Positions 35,874 through 46,205 of a stretch of 64,000 nucleotides of DNA are shown here, one piece after another (within the stretch, counting starts at the first letter, position 1; each line of letters starts with the position of its first letter). The DNA lies in NCBI GenBank assembly GCA_021432635.1, contig MU270051.1, positions 62,001-126,000 on the forward strand. The letters run 5' to 3'. The notes below the pieces were generated by a model, which ran no database searches, was not told the DNA's origin, and saw only the letters and a list, made by a program, of their open reading frames with translations. The position numbers were made by a program, and so were the translations under genes. This DNA comes from Thozetella sp. PMI_491 (Eukaryota > Ascomycota > Sordariomycetes > Chaetosphaeriales > Chaetosphaeriaceae).

Positions 35874-36872
35874 TTAGTTGTACATCTCCTTTCTGTTACC
35901 GTCCCACGCGCAGGTCTCGGTTCAGCATAGACAGGGAAGGCTACCCAAACCGAAAGTCAGCAATCGTCTCAACTTTGTGGGCCAAGTGGGAAGTTGAACT
36001 GGGCAATTTTAACCTAGAAATACGTACTGAAGAGATTGGTAGTTGGAGCAGGTACCGGTCGGAGTTGCTGAGCCGGTCTGGAAATAAACCTGCCAGTAGG
36101 TATTATCCAGCTTACAGGCTACAAAATTCAGCTCTACAGAGAAATGTTAGCACAGGAATAGACCGGAGCGAGCAAGCTGAGCTGAGTGCGACCTACGTCT
36201 TCCGTAACTGCTCGACGTCGTCGTGATAATGGTATCACCTTCAAGCCCCCACGCGGCCGTTGAAGCGGTCTTGCCAAAGGTCAAGCTCTTGTACGAGGTA
36301 CTTTCAGAACCTATGTTTATGTACTGGCTGGTGTTGGTCGACTGGATAGTGCTGCCGATATTGAACAGCTCGCCTGACGCCTCCGGGCCAAGCACAACGA
36401 TCGAGTCTACAGAATAGAGGGCAAGGTCAGCACCCCGCTCTCCCATATATCCATCATGGCACACAACTCACTATTCTTGGGGTAAGCCTGCAGATAATAA
36501 TGGAATACAGGCGACTGATAGCCATGCCTAAGTGTTAGTAATTTCCTGGAATGTATGTTTATATGGCTACACGGAGCATGTCTCAAGAGCAGGAGCTCAA
36601 ATGCCCCGGATATTCGACGAACGTGGCAATAAAGAACACGGGAATACGGACAGCTAGCCGTACCTAAGTGTTAGTAATTTCCTGAAATGCATGTTTATAT
36701 GGCTACCCGGGGCATGTCTCAAGAGTAGGAGCGCAAAAGCTCCCGATATTCGACGAAAATGGCAATAAAGAACACGGGAATACGGACAGTCGGACCTGAT
36801 CTTCTCCGGCTTCGCTAGCGCCATGCCTTGCGCTGCTGGGGCTGCGAGCAGCGCGAACCAGAAGGTTAACAT
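35874..36872 (-). CDS. small predicted secreted protein, function unknown
   Basis: Not a family I recognise. The proposed exons are 36788-36872, 36652-36653, 36472-36514, 36197-36406, 36024-36133 and 35874-35915, giving 163 aa. Support comes from a clear signal peptide (MLTFWFALLAAPAAQG), frame agreement at every junction, and a TATATAAA box at 36951-36958, about 80 bp before the ATG. The mature protein is rich in Ser, Thr and Asn, with NxT/S sites and three Cys near the end (VACKLD, TGTCSN, YTCAWDG). It has no membrane segment. Introns 1 and 2 are near-identical repeat copies, and the exon between them would be only 2 nt (CT). The last junction is less sure: a GTACGT donor at 36027 would give a different, shorter end. 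Confidence 0.6.
36515..36651 (-). repeat. introner-like element copy A (intron)
   Basis: A 137-bp intron of the secreted-protein gene. It runs from donor GTCCGTATTCC to a CTAACAC branch site and acceptor GGCTATCAG. Its core (36527-36653) matches that of copy B at 116 of 127 positions by hand alignment, with no gaps. It shares blocks with copies C and D 19 kb away. Confidence 0.85.
36654..36787 (-). repeat. introner-like element copy B (intron)
   Basis: A 134-bp intron directly upstream of copy A in the same gene. It has the same donor (GTCCGTATTCC), the same branch region (TTACTAACACTTAGG) and an acceptor GGCTAG. The repeat core is 36663-36789. Only 2 nt of exon would separate it from copy A. 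Confidence 0.85.
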
Positions 36873-36950
36873 CGTTACTTGGAAGTGACCCAATCGGTGG
36901 AATCGAGGATGCTATGAGTTCCGCCCAGTGGCTAATCGACGGGGAGCATC

Positions 36951-36958
36951 TTTATATA
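36951..36958 (-). promoter_or_regulatory. TATA box of the secreted-protein gene
   Basis: TATATAAA on the minus strand, about 80 bp before the ATG at 36872. The spacing is normal for a fungal core promoter, and it supports transcription of this strand. Confidence 0.55.
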
Positions 36959-37612
36959 CAAACTTGGAGACAAGCGTGGTAGACAAATATACACGGCCAC
37001 TACGGACGGCTAAATGAAGAGGGGGGCCAGGGCGAGGGTAATTCGGAAGCAATCAATTATTTCCTCCGTCCCCATGCTCGGCCAGAAACCCGTTGTAGTC
37101 GGGTTGCATCACCGAGTTGAGTTGCATTGCGAACTTTGCACAGATGTCTCCTCGGCCAGTTGCTGATCTCGCCGTCCATGCGGAGGGGCAGGATTGAAGG
37201 AATCGTTTTCCTCGTGGCCACACCCGTGAAGAGGGACAGGATAGAAACCGGGTTCGCAGTAGTCTCTGAAACTGTTCTGCTTTCTAGATCCCAAGAACGC
37301 TCTGAGGGCGCAACGCTTAAATACACGGCCTAGTAGTCCACATGAAATACTTACAAGGCGTAACCAAGAAAAGTGTATACATGCCCCGAGTACAAGACTT
37401 TTAGTACTATTTACACGGCCACTGGTCGCAAGACGTGACAGTTGCTTGCCCATCGCTCAATAGAGATCGCCGCTCGTAGCCTTGGAATATAAACACCCGA
37501 ACCTATTCTCCCTTACCCGTGATTACCCCAGCCCATCCCGGGGGTATACTTGAGTCCTCCGACCGGTCTGAGCCTCCGAACACAAAGAAAAAGAACACAA
37601 GGAAAGCTGTTG
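36959..37612. other. spacer upstream of secreted-protein gene
   Basis: Upstream region of the secreted-protein gene and 3' flank of the Vtc5-like gene (both on the minus strand). The words ATACACGGCC or TACACGGCCAC recur at about 36990, 37321 and 37413. No gene is seen. Confidence 0.4.
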
Positions 37613-39240
37613 TCATAATGTCGTGTTGCCTACCACCAAGACCAGTAGCATCCCATTTAGGATGCATATGGCGAAGAATGTGGCCCAGATTGCAATTCTG
37701 TTCAACCAGCCCAGGGTCGCGTGCCTCAGGAGCGTCATCCCGATGGCGGCGCAGGCAAATAACAAAGAAGTCATTACACCAATTGTCACGCCGGCGTCTA
37801 CCTCCAGCCGCAGCTTATGGCGGCCGGTTAGTATCAACGCCGCCGCTATCGTCAGAAGAATTAGGGAGGCGGTGAAGCTTGCTACGGTGCCCCATGCAAG
37901 GACGCGTTCCCGATAGAGAGCCATTCGCTGGTCGTTTATGCTCGGAAGGGAGGCATAATGTGCCTCGTACCCCGACGGGAAATCTTCTGAGGAGGCATAA
38001 CCGTATGAACTCCGTCTATTCCGCCCCGGTGATATAACCGTCTCGTCCTCTGTGTCTGTGTTGTACGACACATCGGGGAGCGACGTTACGGTACCGTAGG
38101 TACCGGTATGCGTGGGCAGCAGCGGACCTTGTTCGCCAGCCCGAATGTTCTTCCGCGCCGCCATCCAGCCGTTGAGCTTCTTCACCGGCATCGTGAAGAA
38201 AGCAACCAGAGTGGCCACTCCTAGAAAGTCGGGCTCCTGGTTCGGGTCGATGTATATGGCATAGCCGCCGTCCGGGTTGTTTAGGTCGCCCGCCTCGCTG
38301 CCATAATCGTATTCATTCCAGTACCCCTGCGGCTGCCCAGCGTCCGGCTCGAAGTAGCCGTCATGGGTCTCGATCACGGGAAGATTATCTCGCTCCTCGC
38401 GCGGAGAAGCGTTTGAAGTAGCTGGCTCGGCGGCGGGAGTGGCCGCACCATCGACGCTCGCAGGTGTTGCTGCCCTAAGGGTGGCAAGTAGGTCCTCGTA
38501 CTGGGCCTGTTGAGGAGCAAGGTCTCGTTTGGTGAAGCTTTTGGGGTGCGACAAGATTGTGTCACGGAAGCGGCTCCCAAGAGTGCTTGAACCAGTCCAC
38601 TTTCGGTATTTTTTCAGTATCTTGCGGAACGCGACTACCTGAGCGTTGATAAATCGCTTCAGGGCTTGAATATCATCGCCGCAGTGGAGGAGCTCAGTTT
38701 CGTATTTGGAGAACTTGCGCTGCCGTTTGGGAGAGACCCGGCTCCGTGTCGCACATCGGAGCATCAACTGGCGGATTTGGCTCGAAAGGTGTACTGTGAC
38801 ATCACGCGTTAGCCGGTTCGCTAGAGAGAGAGCTGCGAGATGGCTGGAGGGAAGAGGTAGAAGACATACACAGGCGACGCGATATCTCATCGGCCTTACT
38901 CCTCACAAATAGATCGACGCGGTCGTGCTGGCGGCACAGCTCAGCGAAGAGCTCGTCTTCAAATTTACTGAGGGCGACATCTTGGTGGCCCGGAATCGCG
39001 ATGGCCGTTGCCTGGTCCTTGGTCGTGTGCACCTTGATGTGGTGCTTGAGTGAATTGTAGTCAATGTTGTCTGGAGCCGGGGAGGGCGATGAGGTCAGCA
39101 CTCGTAGCCGTTGCGATGAGAAGCAGGGGATTTTTTTTCCTCTTGCCGGGCGTGGCGGAAAGTCTGCAGCTCAGCAAATGTTACTTACGAAGGCTCCATC
39201 CCGGCACAGACTCCCTCTCAAACTGCTCGCCGTACTTCAT
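37613..39240 (-). CDS. SPX-domain, three-TM Vtc5-like protein
   Basis: Exons 39189-39240, 38870-39070 and 37613-38793 give 477 aa. The start is the canonical SPX opening, MKYGEQFERESVPGWSLHNI, with HNIDYNSLKHHIK across the first junction. The SPX domain (inositol-pyrophosphate sensing in known members) continues to about residue 185, with SRVSPKRQRKFSKYETELLH and FVAFRKILKKYRKW-like helices. A polar linker follows, then three membrane helices in the last ~110 residues preceded by MALYRERVLAWGT, as in VTC/DUF202 proteins. There is no polyphosphate-polymerase domain. The layout matches yeast Vtc5 (Ydr089w), a regulator of the vacuolar polyphosphate polymerase, but this protein is shorter. The intron-2 donor is GTATGT at 38869. 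Confidence 0.8.
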
Positions 39241-40903
39241 CCCGGGCCAATGCTCTCAGGTGACGGACGGTGCCAAAAGGAGTGGTAGCGAGGCCAGAGA
39301 CCGAGCCGTTGACGCCGTCTTGTGTCTTGCCCCCCACAGGCCGGTCGGCCGCAGTTGGAGTGCGGTGGTTTCACGGCAGGGATCAATGACGGGTAGCTGC
39401 GGGGTCGAGCAAAGGTTGAATTTGGCAACCCGAGCCTTGTGCCGCCGCAGGTGGCCAAACGAAGGACGAAGAGCTGGAGTCGAGAGAGGCCTTGCGAGAT
39501 GTCGAAACGAGGTCAATTGCGATGTCGAGACGCAGGAGCCGTGGATTGCGGGTCAAAAAGGTGGAAAAAAAGACACAGCCGGGCTAGGAGGGGCGAAGAG
39601 GGAAACAAAGCGAGACCTTATCGTGTCCGGGCAGCAGCGACCTGCTAGCAACACCCGGCGCCTTCCAGGAACTATATTATACATGCCGACGACGGTGGGG
39701 CAGCATCGAGCAAGGCCGGTTCGGTTGGCATGCGTGACTTAGTGGGACCAGCAGCGGCCCACCGTGGACCCTAGCAAGCTAGGCCCCTCGCCGGAACTCG
39801 CAGGTTGCAAGGACTCGCTCGAGAGCAGTTCCTTGTTCGAGCCATTCTGATGTCGAGATCTGGACACGTGCCTGCCCCAGGCCAAGCGGCAACCTGCACC
39901 AGCGCCAGGACCCTGTCCCGGCCAACAGTACCCAACAGCACGAGGGGATCCCACCCATCACCCACTTGGCGGCCCAGTCTCCATGGCCGATGGGGCTCTT
40001 GGCATGCTCAAGCTTGCTCGCGCACAAGCTAAAGCTACCTACCACCCGCCAAGCGTATACAGCTCTACTCCGTACAGTGACAATTGTTGCTCTCTGGCCG
40101 CCGTCCCACGGCTTCCTCTCGCTCTTCGGCTGTCATTGCTATCGAAGGGGGCAACCGCTCGCTCCATTTCGGCTCTCGTGTCGATGGCCGAGGAGGCAGC
40201 CAAACCCATCGTGCCATGGTTCCCCATCCCCCATGCGAACTCGCACCGATGAGCCCCATGCCGGGCTGCCGCTCCGTTCATCGGCGGCCCTCGCCCGTGA
40301 CAAGGTCGGCAGTACTGTATGCAATACGGCACGTATCGTCTCGGGCCTGCAACGCTAACTGCCATTGGTCGCGTGCTTACTTTCCCACCCGGGTCAAGAC
40401 TGACGCATACTGCACAATAGATTGGAGCGATCGATCCCCGAGGCCAATGGCGGTGGCAGGAGGCCAAGGAGGAGGCAGAGGGCTGGGAGAATGCTACCGT
40501 CCTTGCCTCTTCATGACGCTTAGCACTGAGGGGGAGTCATGCTATCTCGGTTCCTTATTTGGCGATGCATTGCGATACGGTGCTATCATGTACAGTACGT
40601 GCAGATCTGAGATGCTGCTGGGTGGGCCTTTCTCGTATGACGAAGTCGGCCTAGGCCCCCCGTCCACACGGCACTTTTTAGGGGGCTGAGGCCCGACGCA
40701 TCTAAGGGGTCTAATCACGCGTGGTCCATCTCGCACTCGGACCTGCTTGACGTCTCCCATTCCGCGGGACATTTCAGAGTCTCAGGGCTAGTCAGAGCAC
40801 TCAGAACACCCAGAACCCCCGGGGCGCTGGAGCAATTGCTCTTATCTGTACTGTCGGCGAGAAGGCCCCCTTCACTCGGCATGAGGAGCCTGCTCGGCCG
40901 TAC

Positions 40904-40927
40904 TTATGCTGCCTAGAGGCAGCATAA
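40904..40927. repeat. perfect palindrome, 11-bp arms
   Basis: TTATGCTGCCT, AG, then AGGCAGCATAA. The arms match exactly and the centre is two bases. It lies far from any gene. Confidence 0.85.
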
Positions 40928-41766
40928 CCGCCGCCGATACAGCCCTTGTGTGCAGCTTTGCTGCACCTCGATGCCTCGTGCTCCTCCTATGTTACATTAA
41001 CCATGTTTCGAAGAGGAGGCGGCTGGGAGGGGGGGGAGGACGAGGGCTTCCGAAGAAGAAGAGGCGGGGGTATATAGCAGTAACTCTGCAGCGCAGGCAA
41101 GCCAGCCACTGAAGCGATCCCGGATGCAAATGCGGCTCCCCGCGACCCATGCCTCAAGCATGGTAACCATACTAGTCTGTCTTTTGAGGATATCAACATT
41201 TATTATGCAGCACCGCATGTAATGTCCTGTTTGGGAGAGCGCAACTGTAAAGGGAGATGCACCGAGCGACTGGGGTGGACGTGACTTGCAGGGCGGCTGA
41301 GGATGAACCAACCACCGTTTTCGCTGGGAAGGGCAAGTGTTCGCGTGTCCGCCTCCTACCCTAGGATGCGCCAACTCCTCGCTTGTCCTATCTCTGTCCA
41401 CCGCTCAACCAGCGGAGGCGATAGGCATAGCAGCCCGTGCAGAATCCGCAACTCCGATCGTGCTGCCCGACGAGAGAGCATAAAATTGTGCTCACTTGGC
41501 TGTTTGACTTTGTTGGCCAAGCTGGCTAGCATTTATCGTCTCGGGAGCGCGTTGCGCGCCGCGCGCCTCGGGAAGAGCTCAACGGTGACTTCACAGGTGG
41601 TGTGTCTTGGATCTTGGCAAGGGGCCGTTTGTGCCACAAACCCCCCACGGCCCATGCAGGCAGGCAAACGGGGTGGTCTCAGCTATTCTGCACACGCGAC
41701 CCTAGAGACCTTTCGTGGGGGCAGCTGTGCTTCCCAAGATCCCGGCGCCCCCTTTCCGGAACTGCC

Positions 41767-41786
41767 TACGTAGTAGATACTACGTA
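41767..41786. repeat. perfect palindrome, 9-bp arms
   Basis: TACGTAGTA, GA, then TACTACGTA. The arms are exact, and the design is the same as the palindrome 860 bp to the left (two-base centre). Confidence 0.85.
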
Positions 41787-42461
41787 TGCCCGGTGGGCGG
41801 ACAAGCTAGGTAGGTAGAGCGGTCTCTGGCCGAGACGCAACCCGAGGTTTATGGAGCCAAATATAACGCCAGGGCGAAGCCTACTCCATATAATATTTCC
41901 ACATAATTATTGTGCCCACCAAGTCCATGTATGCGGAAAGAGGTGGATGGTTAGGTGCGGCTGTCTGTGGCCGGGTTTGGTGGAGGAACCATGTCTACTC
42001 GTGAGAGGAGTTATGGAAAGAAAGGATCCGACACAGGAAAGGGAGAAGAGCCGAAAGTTTCCGGGCTTGCGGCCCATCATTGTAAGAAAAGAGCTGGCCC
42101 GTCCTTCTGGCGACTTGGGCCGTATTCTGGCGTGCCTTGGCTTTGTCTGGTAGCCCGGGGTCCTGCCCAACCTCGCACAAACCTGACCCGAAGCCCGCCG
42201 CCAGCCGCGCGCAGTGCAGAGACTGGGTTCGTCTCGGTCCGATGCACACAGAGATGCCAGCCTGAAAAGCAGCCTAGTGAGGTGGGGCTACATGTGAGCG
42301 GTCAGCTTGACCGGCATGGCTGCCAATTGGCCTGTGAGCGAGCCGCATTTCGAGTTGGGTGGGGCGGGGAGTAGTGGGGTCGTTCGCCAGTGGCACTCCA
42401 AATTTTTTTTCTCTAGCAGCTTGGATCAAAGTATGGCAGCAGAGCAGGCGTCTCGTCTCCC

Positions 42462-44765
42462 ATGAACACAGGAAGAGCGGCAGAGCACGCGGCGAGAATG
42501 GCAGGAACAAGCAGCACGTCCTCTTCACTTACTTCGACCTCACATACCCTCACTCACGCACCAGGCATGGCGCCTGTGTCGTCTAACCACATTGGCTCGG
42601 CCCTGGACGCCTTCCTCGACTCGATCAAGCCAACCAACAGCCATGTCTTCCTCCAGCCATCGCCTTCCATCCCTGTCGGTTCTTTGCAGCTTGTCAAAGA
42701 GACCCTGGATGCATTTGCCGCCCAGGTCAGCGACGAGCAGCAGCTCAGGCAGCGGGACACCGGGCGGAAGAGGAAGCGCTCTACCCCGCAAGACTCGGCT
42801 GAGGTTCTGAAAATTCGGAAGCTCCATGTCGACGGGTTTGAGACAGGCCAGATCTGGCAACAGGCCAAGAGAATTATTAGCAGCGCCCTACTTCAATCGC
42901 AGGACGCTCTCCAATCCCTCGAGGACCGGAACGAGATAGAGCTGGAAGACGATGGCATCCAGCAATCTGTCTCTAGACCATCCAATGAGCGTCAAGATCC
43001 AGAGGAGGAAGACATCGACGGCAATACGTCGGCATCAGACTCGGAGGAAGCCGGTATGGTAACCGACGAAGATGACGAATCGGACGACGGCTCGGTGCTA
43101 AGCGGTGCAGACTTGGAGGTTGAGGGGAGCGAAGGTATTGATGATGTGCCCGTCGGTGACGACGAGGAAGAAGGGACGGAAGAGGAGGATGAAGAAGATG
43201 ATGATAGTGACAGCTTTGACTCGGATGAGCCCGTCGAAGAGCTGGTAAAGGACCCGAACGGCCTAAACGATGGCTTTTTCTCGATCGACCAGTTCAACAA
43301 GCATTCGCAATGGTTTGAGGATCAAGACGCTCGGGGTGACCCGAACACGGACCAAGTGAGCGACGAGGAAAATATTGACTGGCATGTGGACCCCATGGCC
43401 CCATCTCTCGGGCTCGGGGCGCCACGGGACCACGATGAAGGACATGACGGGAGCGACTCCGATCTCAAGGGGGCTGACGATGAAGACGAGCTCGAAGGAG
43501 ACGATGAGGACGGACCAAAGTTTGGTGACATGGATCTCGACGCTCTGGAAGGCGAGAGTGATGACGAGGAAGGACTTATGGACGGCGCCGAGGAGCTGGA
43601 CGACATGAACGATGTTTACTACTACAAAGACTTCTTCGCGCCGCCGGCTGGGTCTCGCAAACCGCGGAACAAGAAGGCCAGTCTGCCTGAGCTAGCTCAA
43701 CCTACAGGCGACGGCTTGCGGAGAGCCATGAACGACGTGCGACGAGACTTATTCGAGGATCTCTCAGAACACTCGGATTCGGAAGACGGGCTATCGGAGG
43801 TCTCTGCCGGTGATCCTAGGTCTCGGCGTTCAGCCCACGAGCGCCGGCAGGCCAAGCTCTCCGAGGAGATTCGAAAGCTAGAATCAGAGCTCGTCGCCCA
43901 GCGCGCTTGGACCATGTCGGGCGAGGCGGCCGCGCCTGACAGACCGCTCAACTCCCTGCTCGAGGAAGATATCGAGTTTGAACACGCAGGCAAGCCTTTG
44001 CCTGTGATCACTGAAGAGATCTCGGAATCAATCGAGGCTCTGATCAAGAGACGCATTCTTGCGCAAGAGTTCGACGAGGTGCTCAGGCGTCGACCTGACG
44101 CCCTCGGAGATCCATCAAGTGCGCGCCGTGGGCTGACGGAGGTGGACAGCACCAAATCTCGGCTAGGGCTAGGCGACGAGCTTGCGGAGGAGCATGTCAA
44201 GAACACGAATCCCGACTCGTACCTGAGCAAGAACGATGAGAAGCTGCAGCGGGAAGAACAGGAGATCCAGAACCTGTGGAAGGACATATGTGGAAAGCTG
44301 GATACCCTCAGCAGCTGGCATTACAAGCCCCGGCCAGCCGAGCCTACTTTGACGGTTGTGGCCGACGTGGCCACCATCAGCATGGAAGACGTCCAGCCTG
44401 CCACGGCCCAGGGCGTTAGCGGAGGCGAAAGTATGATCGCCCCGCAGGAAGTATACAAGGCGGGCAAGGAGACCGCCGAGCGTGGCGAAGTGGTGTCCAA
44501 GGGCGGCCTGCCCGTTGCCAGGCAAGAGATGACTCGTGAGGAGAAGCTGAGGAGACGGCGGCGGGAGAAGGAACGGATTCGAAAGACAGGTGGCGCGGAC
44601 GGGAAGAAGGGCCTTGGTAAAAAGGCACAGGCTCAAAAGGAGACTGTCGGTGAGCTTAAGAAGGGAGGTGTCATGGTGATCAATCGACAGGGCGAGATCA
44701 CAAACGTGGATGGGAAGAAGTCGGTACAAAAGCCTGCGGCATCGAGCGGCAGCTACAAACTGTGA
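42462..44765 (+). CDS. MPP10: U3 snoRNP protein Mpp10
   Basis: A component of the U3 small-subunit processome with Imp3 and Imp4, needed for 18S rRNA processing in the nucleolus. A single-exon 767-aa protein. Long acidic tracts (about residues 170-260 and 330-380) are typical of Mpp10. Conserved blocks include WFEDQDARG, DDMNDVYYYKDFFAPP, LNSLLEEDIEFEHAGKP with PVITEEISESIEALIKRRIL, and the basic C-terminal REEKLRRRRREKERI region. The start is uncertain: ATG 42462 has a weak context, while ATG 42498 (AGAATGG, protein start MAGTSSTSSS) is stronger and would remove 12 residues. Confidence 0.93.
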   Translation: MNTGRAAEHAARMAGTSSTSSSLTSTSHTLTHAPGMAPVSSNHIGSALDAFLDSIKPTNSHVFLQPSPSIPVGSLQLVKETLDAFAAQVSDEQQLRQRDTGRKRKRSTPQDSAEVLKIRKLHVDGFETGQIWQQAKRIISSALLQSQDALQSLEDRNEIELEDDGIQQSVSRPSNERQDPEEEDIDGNTSASDSEEAGMVTDEDDESDDGSVLSGADLEVEGSEGIDDVPVGDDEEEGTEEEDEEDDDSDSFDSDEPVEELVKDPNGLNDGFFSIDQFNKHSQWFEDQDARGDPNTDQVSDEENIDWHVDPMAPSLGLGAPRDHDEGHDGSDSDLKGADDEDELEGDDEDGPKFGDMDLDALEGESDDEEGLMDGAEELDDMNDVYYYKDFFAPPAGSRKPRNKKASLPELAQPTGDGLRRAMNDVRRDLFEDLSEHSDSEDGLSEVSAGDPRSRRSAHERRQAKLSEEIRKLESELVAQRAWTMSGEAAAPDRPLNSLLEEDIEFEHAGKPLPVITEEISESIEALIKRRILAQEFDEVLRRRPDALGDPSSARRGLTEVDSTKSRLGLGDELAEEHVKNTNPDSYLSKNDEKLQREEQEIQNLWKDICGKLDTLSSWHYKPRPAEPTLTVVADVATISMEDVQPATAQGVSGGESMIAPQEVYKAGKETAERGEVVSKGGLPVARQEMTREEKLRRRRREKERIRKTGGADGKKGLGKKAQAQKETVGELKKGGVMVINRQGEITNVDGKKSVQKPAASSGSYKL

Positions 44766-45258
44766 TGATCGCGGTAATGAGCGGGCGACCGACTGCGAAG
44801 CCACTCAATATAAATATATATATATATATATACATCTGCTACACACTCTCGATAGCCCATCGAATCCCAGTGTTCTTAAAAAAAGATATGAGGTATTGTA
44901 CCTGCCTCGTCTCACTAGTCTCAGGATGCCTCTGGAAGAGGTGCTGCGCTGGGGGCGAGGGGAGCCAAGAGGGTTAGGGTTGTACTGTACTTTTGCTACC
45001 AAATGTTTTTGACGATGGAGAACAAGCTTCGACCGAGGGCCCAATGAAGACGCAGTGATTTAGAGCTTACCTGCTTACTTAATGCGCACGGTCCCACCTC
45101 CGGCCGGGAGGCGAAAACCACCGGCATTCAATTGAGATCTCGACGTCGTGGGAGAACAAGCAGTTGATCTCCTTCGTCCGCCTCGCATCGTCGCCCCAAT
45201 TGAACCTCTCCACTCCGCCTCTTCTTCCCGCTCGGAGCTCGATACTCTTGGGACCAAG
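44766..45258. other. spacer, MPP10 / complex I subunit
   Basis: MPP10 3' UTR and promoter of the next gene in tandem. It holds an (AT)n microsatellite at about 44809-44832. No gene is seen. Confidence 0.5.
44809..44832. repeat. (AT)n microsatellite
   Basis: A short alternating TA tract in the MPP10 3' flank. Confidence 0.8.
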
Positions 45259-46205
45259 ATGCTAGCATCCGCGAGGACAGGGGCCTCACTGGCCTTGAGA
45301 GGTGAGTGAGCTCTTTTTTTAGAGAGCAGAGGAAGGAGCATGATCCGAGAGAGCCCGCGTCGGTCCTGGCACTACTTCGGCCCCTCCTCGCGTCAGGTTC
45401 TCTCGAGTCGTCGTACATGTTTTCCAATGCTGATCGCCGCCCCAACTCCAGCCAAGCCGACTGCCGCGCTTGCTCCCTACCGCATCGCCGCAGCCTCCAT
45501 CTCGTCGTCGTCACGAAAGAACGCCGCAACTGCCGGAGCCGTTCAGCAGCACGGGGGCCATGGTATCGCCCGGAGGGAGCGAAAGGAAGTGCCATTGCCC
45601 AGTCAGGAGGGCACCAAAGGCGTCGTTCAATATGCTCTGTAGGTCCCCCGGCACCTCTCCCGCCTGCCAGGAGGTTGGCGGGCAAGCTGTTGCAGCCTCC
45701 AAAGGCTCCGCGAAGCATCTCATCAATTGACGTGGCTGACTCCTCTTTCCACAGCACCACCCTCGACCAAATAACCAACTGGGCTCGCCAGTCATCCCTC
45801 TGGCCCATGACGTTCGGTCTGGCCTGCTGTGCCGTCGAAATGATGCACCTTTCGACCCCCCGATACGACCAAGATAGGATGGGCATCATCTTCCGTGCCT
45901 CGCCCCGTCAATCGGACGTGATGATCGTGGCCGGCACGCTAACCAACAAGATGGCACCCGCCTTACGCCAGGTCTATGACCAGATGCCCGATCCTCGCTG
46001 GGTCATCAGCATGGGCTCGTGCGCCAACGGTGGTGGCTACTACCACTACAGCTACAGCGTCGTCCGTGGTTGTGACCGCATCGTCCCCGTCGACGTCTAT
46101 GTGCCGGGTTGCCCGCCCACCAGCGAGGCGCTCATGTACGGCATCTTTCAGCTGCAGCGCAAGATGCGCAACACCAAGATCACTCGCATGTGGTACCGCA
46201 AGTGA
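45259..46205 (+). CDS. nuo19.3: complex I PSST/20-kDa subunit (NDUFS7)
   Basis: Carries Fe-S cluster N2, the last electron donor to ubiquinone in mitochondrial complex I. The proposed exons 45259-45301, 45452-45638 and 45755-46205 give 226 aa. The last exon is highly conserved: [60 protein letters not shown] and [16 protein letters not shown]. The four N2 ligands, Cys101, Cys102, Cys166 and Cys196, are all present. The N-terminus is Ala/Ser/Arg-rich, as in a matrix presequence. The first intron is the weak point. An acceptor at 45451 with a CTGAT branch site keeps frame, but one at 45349 is also possible and would lengthen the presequence. Confidence 0.92.

Larger units (their letters stand above)
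39241..42461. other. 3.2-kb gene-poor region
   Basis: No acceptable coding region. The left end is the Vtc5-like promoter (with a CACGTG at 39865-39870) and the right end is the MPP10 promoter. It contains two perfect short palindromes (40904-40927, 41767-41786). Frames on both strands are arginine/proline-rich and lack conserved motifs. No tRNA-type A/B boxes were recognised. Confidence 0.45.

Noticed and set aside
36873-37330. Minus-strand frame 37057-37326 as another small gene
   Set aside because: No signal peptide, no motif and no supporting splice pattern.
43697-44287. 196-codon frame antisense to MPP10, Ser-rich
   Set aside because: Complement of Glu/Asp codons in acidic MPP10 tracts gives long serine runs; not a gene.
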